Source of the DNA: CBDCMJ01 sp965218875
GTDB taxonomy: Bacteria; Chloroflexota; Dehalococcoidia; Lucifugimonadales; UBA3495
DNA length: 64,000 nt
Reading direction: 5' to 3'
Assembly: GCA_965218875.1 (NCBI GenBank)
Contig: OZ244707.1
Span: 930,001-994,000, forward strand
Shown in pieces: positions 58,197 to 64,000 of this stretch. The position numbers and the translations under genes are program-made. The notes beneath the pieces were generated by a model. It had not been told where the DNA came from, searched no databases, and saw only the letters and a list, made by a program, of their open reading frames with translations. The stretch's first letter is position 1. Every line of letters starts with the position of its first letter.

Positions 58197-58562
58197 TCTT
58201 CAAGTTAGCACTATAGGTTTGTGAGGCGGACCCCGTTAATTGGACCGAGTTGGAGCAGAGTTAAGTGAGGGTCCCGTCGCCCCGCCGGCGACGCCCACGC
58301 CGGGTCCGTCAAACACCTCCGTTCCTTCGACTCTTCTTCCCGGACGGCCTGGTCTCCCTGGAACACGTCGGCCGGGGTCAGATAACCTGGGGTTTGATAA
58401 GGCCACCTGTTGCCCCGTGTCTTGGTTCATCGGCGCCCGCTGCAACCTCGACCGGGCATCGCCGGTTCCGCTCCCCCATGAGTCTGTAGCCCGGTAAGTC
58501 CTTTGACCAGAAGAGCAGGAGCGACCATACCGTGACGCCCACCGGGGGCGGGCGGTTTGCCG
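58197..58562. other. no recognised gene
   Basis: About 370 bp of GC-rich sequence between remnants; overlapping short frames on both strands lack family features. Confidence 0.4.
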
Positions 58563-59242
58563 TCAACTGCCAGCGGGTCCCGCCAATGCCTCGATGATCT
58601 CTGGGCCGCCATTGGCCGTGGAGTTGACCAGAGCAGAGACCTCGTAGGCATCCATGGCGTCGGCGGGATAGGGAATCAGGACGCCGTCAAACGCGACGGG
58701 GTCGTCGACACTTTGGTCCAGCCAGAGCGCTTCCATCTCTCTGGGCAGCACCACAGGCATCCGGTTGTGGATGGGCCGGAGCAGGTCGTTGGCGGCGGTC
58801 GTGATGATGGTGCACGATGGCACGGTGTTGTCCTCCGGGTCTCTCCACACCGACCACAGCCCCGCGAAGGCAAAGGGTTCCCCCGACCTCATGACGACAC
58901 GCATGGGTCTTTTGGCTCGCCCCACTCGCTGCCACTCGTAGAAGCCGTCCGCCAGCACGAGGCACCTTCGCCGTCTCAGCGCGTCCCGGAAGGCCGGCTT
59001 CTCGCCGACCGTCTCCGCCCTGGCGTTGATCATCCGGCTTCCGATGGAGGCGCTCTTCGCCCAGTGCGGTATCAAACCCCAGCGCATGAACCCGCCGCGG
59101 CGGGTTTCTCCTCCCACGACGGTCAGCACGTCCTGGGTAGGAGCGACGTTGTACGCGGGTTCGAAGGTCAGCCGTTCACTGTCGAACTCGAATCGCAGTG
59201 CCAACCCCCAAGATCGGTTGTCAAGCTGTATCTACCGCACAT
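58563..59242 (-). pseudogene. SRAP (YedK/HMCES) DNA-protein crosslink gene with one frame break
   Basis: SRAP proteins covalently trap abasic sites through the N-terminal Cys2. Here the start MCGRYSLTTDLG (ATG 59242, Cys2 present) is in one frame, while the body, LRFEFDSERLTFEPAYNVAP, GGFMRWGLIPHWAKSASIGS, MINARAETVGEKPAF and DGFYEWQRVGRAKRP, is in another. One missing base in the G-run near 59209 explains the shift; the repaired length would be about 226 aa, normal for the family. All catalytic parts (Cys2, NARAE, EW, HNRMP) are otherwise present. Either a recent mutation, a sequencing error in the homopolymer, or a pseudogene. SRAP genes often travel in mobile elements. Confidence 0.85.
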
Positions 59243-59369
59243 GGCGGCTCCATGATGGACCAGTGGGCGCTCCCATGCAATCCCCGGCCGCCTCGGCGTC
59301 GGTCGTACAAGGGCGGAGTTGAAGTGTGCCACTCGGGCGGACGATCGCCGGACACCAGCAGGATTGCCG

Positions 59370-59585
59370 ATGGAAAACCTTGGGCGGAAGACTGCCCACT
59401 GGTTTACCAAAGAGTCCCGGACCAACGAAGGGAAGAGACTCGTTTATACCACCAGTGTGAAGGACATGGTGAAGGTTCTTGATTTCGTCCAGTTTGGTGG
59501 CCTGAGCCTACCGAATTGCGAACTATTCGGTGGGAGGTCAATATATGAGGAATCCAGTTCGGGGGAGGTGTTCTCGGGATCATGA
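59370..59585 (+). CDS. possible small protein (uncertain)
   Basis: 71-codon frame (MENLGRKTAHWFTKESRTNE, later VLDFVQFGGLSLPNCELFGG) with lower GC than its neighbours. No homology recognised and no ribosome site seen. An inverted repeat, ACCGAAT / ATTCGGT at about 59509-59531, lies inside it. It may be nothing. Confidence 0.2.
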   Translation: MENLGRKTAHWFTKESRTNEGKRLVYTTSVKDMVKVLDFVQFGGLSLPNCELFGGRSIYEESSSGEVFSGS

Positions 59586-59685
59586 ACGCCCAATGGGCAG
59601 AAGCGAGGGCAAGGGAAACCTAACCTGAACCGATACTGGTTTCATTGGCATAAGCATCGGGGCTCTCGCCTAATTCTACTTCGAC

Positions 59686-59742
59686 CCTGTCCAATAATCG
59701 GGTCCACCTCAGATCTGAGATGGACCCAAGAAACTGGACAGG
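59686..59742. repeat. 57-bp imperfect palindrome (IS end pair)
   Basis: CCTGTCCA (59686-59693) and TGGACAGG (59735-59742) flank a centre with GGGTCCACCTCAGAT and ATCTGAGATGGACCC. Both halves look like the same IS terminus facing each other, so it may be a junction of two IS ends or a hairpin left by IS loss. It sits 64 bp before an IS3 orfA remnant whose own end this probably is. Confidence 0.6.
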
Positions 59743-59805
59743 TAGCTAAGTGAGAATCCCGCTCCTAAACTAACGGCAGCTGGTGCTGGCAGGAAGGAGT
59801 GGGAA

Positions 59806-60090
59806 ATGTCGAAAGGAAGAAGAAAGCACAGCACAGCCTTCAAGGCCAAGGTAGCTCTTGAGGCGGAGAAAGGCCAGGAGACGGTGGCCCAGCTAGCCGC
59901 CCGGTATGAAGTCCACCCAGGCCAGATTTAGGCTTGGAAGAAAGCCCTCGCCGAAGGCGCTGTCGGCGTCTTCGGCAAGGACCAGGGGAAGAAGTCCAAG
60001 AACCACGCCGCCCTGATCCCCCGGTTGTACCAGGAGATCGGCCAGCTGAAGGTGGAGCGGGATTTCTTGGCGGAGAGGTCCGTTCCATGA
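59806..60090 (+). pseudogene. IS3-family OrfA pseudogene with an internal stop
   Basis: ATG 59806 begins a good OrfA: SKGRRKHSTAFKAKVALEAE and TVAQLAARYEVHPGQI, then TAG at 59929, then AWKKALAEGAVGVFGKDQ to a natural-looking end (LKVERDFLAERSVP). The stop replaces a Gln codon (CAG to TAG). Codons downstream stay coherent, so a single point mutation is likely. No orfB follows, so the element is inactive. Confidence 0.85.
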
Positions 60091-60191
60091 GTCCGTGCCG
60101 GCGGCCCGCCCAGCCAGCCGCCCAAACCCTACGCCCCGGCCTCCGCGGTTGCCACGGCGTCCATGGCCACGGGCGATGGGATGGCTACGGT

Positions 60192-60263
60192 CGGTTCCGT
60201 TTGCTTCTAGAGGACGGCCTTCCTGTAGCACCATAGGCCATACGCTACAAGCAAACGGAACCG
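60192..60263. repeat. 15-bp inverted repeat with 42-nt loop
   Basis: CGGTTCCGTTTGCTT (60192-60206) and AAGCAAACGGAACCG (60249-60263) are exact complements. The spacer is the unconserved end of the decayed minus-strand gene. It may be an inverted duplication made by transposition, or an RNA hairpin; it lies near the junction between IS remnant and that gene. Confidence 0.6.
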
Positions 60264-61336
60264 CCGGGGACGACTTCACGGGAGGGTTATCCCCCATGCC
60301 GGCGCCGCACTGTTGCCAGACTATGCCCGTATGGTCTCCGGCCAGCAGCTCCCCTTCGGTGGCGACGAAGATGGTGCGGTGTTGCATCGGGTGGCCCAGG
60401 GTGCGGACGGCCCGGCGGGTGGCCTGGTCTGCGTGGGTCAGGACGAGGGTCACTGGGGGGCGCTGCTTCGACAGCAGGTTTTCCATGCTTCTCAGACGGT
60501 AGCGCAGGTTGGCCGAGGGCAGCGTCGGCCCCTGGCGCAGCAGGCCCACGGAGCGGCCACTGGAGAGCGTGAGCAGGGCGTCGTAGGGACCCTGGCGATA
60601 GTGATCGACTCTCACGGGCTGTTTATGCGGCTCGGCGTCGGCGACCAAGGCGGCGACGCGGTAGAGGACAGCCACGGCGTCCAGCCGCTCCACCAGTAGC
60701 TGGAACCATCGGCGAGACACCGGGTATTCGCTGAGGAAGCGCTCCGTGCCGTGTTCGACCCTACCTCCGGCGACGATGCCTGCTCCGTGGGGAAGTACCG
60801 GCGCTGTGGGTGTGGCCCCAGGACACCCAGGCGGTGCGCCCGGAGTCCGCCAGGCCCCGCTCGGCGAGCTTCCCCAGCCGCTCGCGCAGGGTGGACGCGG
60901 GGACGCGGCCGAAGCCAGCCAACTCCTTCACCGTCGCCAAGGGCGTGGCACACAGCAACAGGAAGGCGTCCTCGAGTCCCTGGGGCAGGGGACGAACCCC
61001 AGCGACCGATTCCCTGGCGGTTGCACCGGCGAACAGCCGCCGCGTGGCCGCGTTCAGGGCTACCTCGCTAACCACCAGCCGTTGGGTTGCCGCTTCCACG
61101 GCCTCGACGCTCCCGCCCACGGCGTTCAGCACCGCGTCGGGCACAGCGCGCCCAACGTAGGCCCACTCCAGGAAGCGCCACAGGGTATAGCGGGAGACGC
61201 CGAAGGTCTCGGCCGCCAGCAGGCGGCCGTGCCACAGGACGTAGGTCCGCACGTAGCTACGGATGGCGTCGTTGAGGTCGTCGTCCGCAGATGCCGCCCT
61301 GTCCAAGAATAGTGTCCCGCGCTCCGTCGTAATCAA
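60240..61336 (-). pseudogene. decayed gene resembling a replication-relaxation-type DNA-handling protein (frameshifted)
   Basis: Three pieces in three frames join naturally. Start ATG 61336: a helix-turn-helix-rich N-terminus (TTERGTLFLDRAASADDDLN, YTLWRFLEWAYVGRAVPDAV, LKELAGFGRVPAST-like). Near 60850 the sense moves to AHRLGVLGPHPQRRYFPTEQ, and near 60785 to MSRRWFQLLVERLDAVAVLY and VTLVLTHADQATRRAVRTLG. The order and content recall replication-relaxation proteins of mobile elements; that name is tentative. The C-terminal end beyond about 60240 becomes the mirror of other DNA and is not part of it. Two indels make it inactive unless they are sequencing errors. Confidence 0.55.
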
Positions 61337-61339
61337 TCA

Positions 61340-61639
61340 TTGTCCTCCAGAGGCTATGGTCAACTTTCCATTGTGAACAGGAGGAACGGGGAACATAAGG
61401 CCTTGCAAGCCATTGTTTTGAAGCCGGATTTGTGGTGGGGGCGAAGGGGTTTACCCAGCAGCTCGGCGGCGGCCCGGCAGCGGGAGTGGAACCAGGCCCT
61501 AGAGCAACGCGTGGATGAGTTGGAGGGGAAGCGCCGACGCGGCCTTGAAGAGATACGCGCGGCCCTCAAGGGTGGTGTCAAGGCTCTGCGGGAGGAGCAC
61601 GCCCAGAGAATTCGGCAGTGGGAGCGGAAGCTGGCCTAG
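61340..61639 (+). CDS. possible coiled-coil protein fragment (uncertain)
   Basis: Short frame divergent from the decayed gene. The last 60 residues look like a real basic/acidic coiled coil (REWNQALEQRVDELEGKRRR, EEHAQRIRQWERKLA). After the stop TAG at 61637-61639 the same frame remains open for another 90 codons, so a longer protein may have been broken. Family unknown; I would not call it functional. Confidence 0.3.
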   Translation: MSSRGYGQLSIVNRRNGEHKALQAIVLKPDLWWGRRGLPSSSAAARQREWNQALEQRVDELEGKRRRGLEEIRAALKGGVKALREEHAQRIRQWERKLA

Positions 61640-61918
61640 GTGGAGGCCCATCAGGACACTCAGGGCACGTCGGGAGCGACCAGCGTGGTCAAGGGCAATC
61701 AACGGGTACCGCGCAATAGGCCGCTTTGCAAGAAGTCGAGGGCTGCGTTAGGCACCTCCTTGCGCAGCAGTTCCAGGTCGTCCATCCCGTCCTTAGTTCT
61801 CGTGGTCACACCATTTCCGGGGACTCTACCTGAGATTTCCTGGGCAGCGCGTGGTATCATTGCTGAAGTTGGGGCCCGGTCCCTAGGAAAGCGGCAAGCC
61901 TTGTCCAGGTGATCTAGA
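61640..61918. other. region before the RiPP cassette
   Basis: About 280 bp. A TATCAT at 61855-61860 might be the cassette -10, without a good -35. GC content falls from here to the end of the window, marking the cassette as foreign. The frame that crosses it lacks recognised features. Confidence 0.4.
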
Positions 61919-62113
61919 ATGAACGACGAGATGACTGAAAACGGGCAGATGGCAATCCCCGAAGATAGCGAGTCACCGGAGTTGATTGACATCACTGAAC
62001 TGGTCGTGGGTAGCCCAGTGCTCGCCAGGCTTGTCGAAGAAGTGCGTAACGAACAAGTAACCGAGCACTACGCCTATAACCGCATGCACAACAGACACAA
62101 CAGGTCACGATGA
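61919..62113 (+). CDS. RiPP precursor peptide with (Y/H)-N-R repeats
   Basis: 64-aa peptide just upstream of a radical SAM enzyme. Residues 1-48 are an acidic leader (IDITELVVGSPVLARLVEEV), with the helical leader type of rSAM-cyclophane precursors. The C-terminus, HYAYNRMHNRHNRSR, contains three aromatic-Asn-Arg tripeptides: Tyr-Asn-Arg, His-Asn-Arg, His-Asn-Arg. Three-residue cyclophane (triceptide) enzymes join the aromatic ring of the first residue to the beta-carbon of the third, so each unit is a candidate crosslink. ATG 61919 has CAGGTGAT upstream. Low GC. I infer a natural-product core; the product is unknown. Confidence 0.72.
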   Translation: MNDEMTENGQMAIPEDSESPELIDITELVVGSPVLARLVEEVRNEQVTEHYAYNRMHNRHNRSR

Positions 62114-62126
62114 GTGGCAGGTCGTT

Positions 62127-63251
62127 ATGCCTAAGATTGACACAGTCTTGCTCAAAGTCGCAAGCCGCTGCAACATCGACTGTTCATACTGCTATGTTTA
62201 CCATTTGGGAGACTTGGGGTGGTCCCGACAGCCTAAGCAAATGTCACCCGAAACGTGCGTGGCGGTCGCTGACGAACTACACGAGCTTGCGGTCACCGAG
62301 GGACAACAGTTCGCAGTTGTGCTCCACGGAGGCGAGCCCTTGCTCCTTGGTAAGGGTGGCTTAGGATACGTGATCGCCACGCTCCGACGTGCGCTACCAC
62401 ACGGGTGTGCAATCAGTATCCAAACCAACGGAACGCTGATCACTTCCGAGATACTCAATTTGTGCGCGAACAACAGCGTAACGATGTCTCTGAGCTTGGA
62501 CGGACCGCGTCATATTCACAACCAAAACCGTGTGGGATTCGATGCTCGGGGAACTTTCAATCGCGTGATGGAGGGACTTGAGTGCCTTCGGTCACACCCG
62601 GCAGGGCAACAGCTATTCACGGGCGTGCTTGCGGTGGTTGACCCTACATCCGACCCCAATGAGGTCTATTCGTTCTTCAAGGAACTAGATCCCCCGAGCC
62701 TGGACTTCATATACCGGGATGGCAACCACTCCCGCTTGCCTCCGGGCAAAGCTTCGTTTTTGACAACCGAATATGGGCGCTGGATGGCACGATTGTTTGA
62801 AGTTTATGTGGCCGATGAACACCCAATTCGAATCCGAATCCTCGATGATATGGTTAAGCTAGTCTTAGGGGGATCAGGAACGAAAGAAGGAATCGGTCTA
62901 ACTGACTACGGAATGCTCGTGATAGATACTGACGGATCGATAACCAAGAATGATACCCTTAAGAGCTCGTTTGATGGAGCGGATCGCTTTGACGCGCCCT
63001 GGTCGGTGCACACGCATCGGCTGAGAGACATTCTCCGATCGACTGATTTCTCCAGATCCCTGGCAATGCAGCAGCCAAGCAACCCCACGTGTTTAGGTTG
63101 TTCCGAACTAAGTGTCTGCGGAGGAGGGATGACTCTTCATCGCTGGAGCGATGACAATGAATACGACAATCCTTCGGTGTATTGCGCTGATCAAAAGCTG
63201 TTGATCTGGCGTATCCGGGACACCATCAATGCTTTCGTCTCTGATCTATGA
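62127..63251 (+). CDS. FxsB-like radical SAM/SPASM peptide maturase
   Basis: 374 aa. Radical SAM motif CNIDCSYC (C15-x3-C19-x2-C22), family string YVYHLGDLGWSRQPKQMSPE, then VVLHGGEPLLLG and SIQTNGTLIT for SAM binding, SLSLDGPRHIHNQNR, and a C-terminal SPASM-like cluster: CLGCSELSVCGGGMTLHRW with a final Cys in NPSVYC. This pattern is that of FxsB-type enzymes, which form C-C crosslinks (three-residue cyclophanes) in peptides. It starts 13 bp after the precursor stop. No features missing, so it should be active and act on the YNR/HNR peptide. Confidence 0.9.
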   Translation: MPKIDTVLLKVASRCNIDCSYCYVYHLGDLGWSRQPKQMSPETCVAVADELHELAVTEGQQFAVVLHGGEPLLLGKGGLGYVIATLRRALPHGCAISIQTNGTLITSEILNLCANNSVTMSLSLDGPRHIHNQNRVGFDARGTFNRVMEGLECLRSHPAGQQLFTGVLAVVDPTSDPNEVYSFFKELDPPSLDFIYRDGNHSRLPPGKASFLTTEYGRWMARLFEVYVADEHPIRIRILDDMVKLVLGGSGTKEGIGLTDYGMLVIDTDGSITKNDTLKSSFDGADRFDAPWSVHTHRLRDILRSTDFSRSLAMQQPSNPTCLGCSELSVCGGGMTLHRWSDDNEYDNPSVYCADQKLLIWRIRDTINAFVSDL

Positions 63252-63258
63252 TTATATC

Positions 63259-63852
63259 ATGCTAGCACGACTCATCAAGCCAGCTTCGCTACAGGTGTAC
63301 CAAGATCCTTTCCCATACTTCACAGGCATGTCGGCCTTGGACCCAGAGTTGATTGCGTCTTCGCTCACGTGGCTTGAATCCGAGACCCACTGGAAGCTTG
63401 TACAGGCGGAGTTCTACGAACAGCATGAACTGCGCTGGACTGAGGGACAGCTACCAGCATCAGTTTCCTTCTTGATAGATCGAGTCTTCTTGGACGCAAT
63501 GCGCCAAGACGTTGGGGATCTATTCCATAGATCATTCACAGCCCGCGTAGACTGGTCAGTCCACAAGCTACTGCCTGGGCAGCGAATCCGAATTCACAAT
63601 GATCTGCTCACGACGGGGGAGACTCACCGCGTGATACTCCACCTCAACCAGGGGTGGAGTATCTCCCAAGGCGGTTTTCTTATGCTGTTCAACAGTACGA
63701 ATCCTGTTGATGTCCACCGGGTCCTGATGCCGCTGGCCGGGAGCGTCGTTGGGTTCGAAATATCCGAGAAATCGAACCACGCCGTGTCGCTGGTCCTCGA
63801 TGGAGAACGGTTCGCGGTTGTGTATTCCCTTTATGCCGACAATGGACATTAA
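63259..63852 (+). CDS. 2-oxoglutarate/Fe(II) oxygenase-like protein in the RiPP cassette
   Basis: About 197 aa. The double-stranded beta-helix core has the facial triad pattern: HxD in RIRIHNDLLTTGETH, the distal His in EKSNHAVSLV, and the 2OG-binding Arg in GERFAVVYSLYADN; between lie VILHLNQGWSISQGG and FLMLFNSTN. It resembles prolyl-4-hydroxylase-like oxygenases. ATG 63259 begins 7 bp after the rSAM stop; an in-frame ATG at 63229 overlapping the rSAM gene is an alternative. The likely task is hydroxylation of the precursor or crosslinked product. Order precursor-rSAM-oxygenase supports a tailoring role. Confidence 0.8.
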   Translation: MLARLIKPASLQVYQDPFPYFTGMSALDPELIASSLTWLESETHWKLVQAEFYEQHELRWTEGQLPASVSFLIDRVFLDAMRQDVGDLFHRSFTARVDWSVHKLLPGQRIRIHNDLLTTGETHRVILHLNQGWSISQGGFLMLFNSTNPVDVHRVLMPLAGSVVGFEISEKSNHAVSLVLDGERFAVVYSLYADNGH

Positions 63853-64000
63853 CGACGTCAACTCACGTGTCCGAGCGGCCCTCCAGGATAGGTCTAAGCC
63901 CCCCTGGTTCCCTGGACTCGCGGAGCCACTCTCGGGAGTCGCTTGGAATCAGCTAGTACGTGATGTTGGGATGACGCAAGCATCTTATGGAACTGCGCGG
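63842..64000 (+). CDS. partial protein of the RiPP cassette (runs off the right edge)
   Basis: ATG 63842 overlaps the oxygenase stop by 11 bp and the frame stays open for 53 codons to the window end: MDINDVNSRVRAALQDRSKP, then AEPLSGVAWNQLVRDVGM. No domain is recognisable from this part. The tight overlap says it belongs to the same operon; it could be a transporter, protease, second tailoring enzyme or regulator. Confidence 0.65.
   Translation, partial: MDINDVNSRVRAALQDRSKPPWFPGLAEPLSGVAWNQLVRDVGMTQASYGTAR

Noticed and set aside
59893..60239. Extension of the decayed gene's last frame downstream to 59893
   Set aside because: This part is the mirror of the IS3 orfA pseudogene, so the real gene piece must stop near 60240.
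51049..64000. Right attachment site (second copy of the tRNA-Ser 3' end)
   Set aside because: No matching string was found by eye in the window; it probably lies beyond 64000.

Overview
The window is GC-rich DNA with dense, often overlapping genes and many TTG/GTG starts. Several promoters have an extended -10 (TGCTAGAAT or TGCTATAAT). It has no rRNA. Gene content (Obg, a NadD-PyrE fusion, small PurL, a Trp T-box in front of a trp operon, WD40-like and PWVADGI-repeat lipoproteins, glycolate-oxidase subunits) fits a GC-rich, free-living heterotroph. A Chloroflexota member of the Dehalococcoidia/SAR202 kind is my inference; no marker gene here proves it.

Layout. 0-5 kb: a partial gene, a YkvA-like membrane protein, an aldo/keto reductase, an MFS exporter and two coupled lipoproteins. 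5.4-8 kb: obg and a NadD-PyrE fusion. 8-11.6 kb (minus strand): a YgfZ/GcvT-like protein, an A-type Fe-S carrier, a BioD-like/DRTGG protein and a pentapeptide-repeat protein. 11.65-11.95 kb (minus strand): a SelW-type selenoprotein with an in-frame UGA and a SECIS-like hairpin, easily missed because the UGA splits the frame. 12-20 kb: a split MaoC-type dehydratase pair, recF, purL, a GT4 glycosyltransferase and a toroid glycosidase. 20-29 kb: a NYN/LOTUS protein, a membrane protein whose first 90 codons are broken by three frame changes, SDRs, a quinone reductase, an enoyl-CoA hydratase and a cupin. 29.2-36 kb: a TTGACA/TATACT promoter, a T-box leader with specifier UGG, then trpE-VOC-trpG-trpD-trpC-trpF-trpB; trpA is absent. 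Directly after trpB come 79-bp repeats built on a 5-bp period, and a gene frameshifted by one extra copy of a 5-bp coding repeat. 37-46 kb: an SDR with altered catalytic residues, a PLP aminotransferase converging on glcF/glcE, a TlpA-like lipoprotein, tRNA-Pro(CGG), a lactonase and a DM13 protein. 46-51 kb: a universal stress protein behind a perfect TGTGA-N6-TCACA site, a cytidylate-kinase-like protein, bacterioferritin converging on a DtxR-type regulator, a 73-residue orphan peptide, tandem ABM proteins and tRNA-Ser(CGA).

51-64 kb is an accessory region. A P4-type tyrosine recombinase lies just 3' of tRNA-Ser(CGA), followed by an AlpA-like protein, an IS5-family element, an IS3-family element, a repeat lipoprotein, and several decayed genes (two IS3 orfA remnants, a frameshifted SRAP gene, a frameshifted DNA-handling-like gene). 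Its last 2.1 kb is visibly poorer in GC and encodes a compact RiPP-like cassette: a 64-aa precursor ending in YNR-M-HNR-HNR, an FxsB-like radical SAM/SPASM enzyme, a 2OG-Fe(II)-oxygenase-like protein, and a gene cut by the window end. This cassette and the selenoprotein are the two strongest discoveries.

Working together: YgfZ with the A-type carrier suggests [4Fe-4S] maturation; the aminotransferase with GlcE/GlcF suggests glyoxylate/glycolate turnover; Bfr, the DtxR-type regulator and the ABM proteins form an iron-related neighbourhood; the T-box makes the trp operon respond to tRNA-Trp charging.
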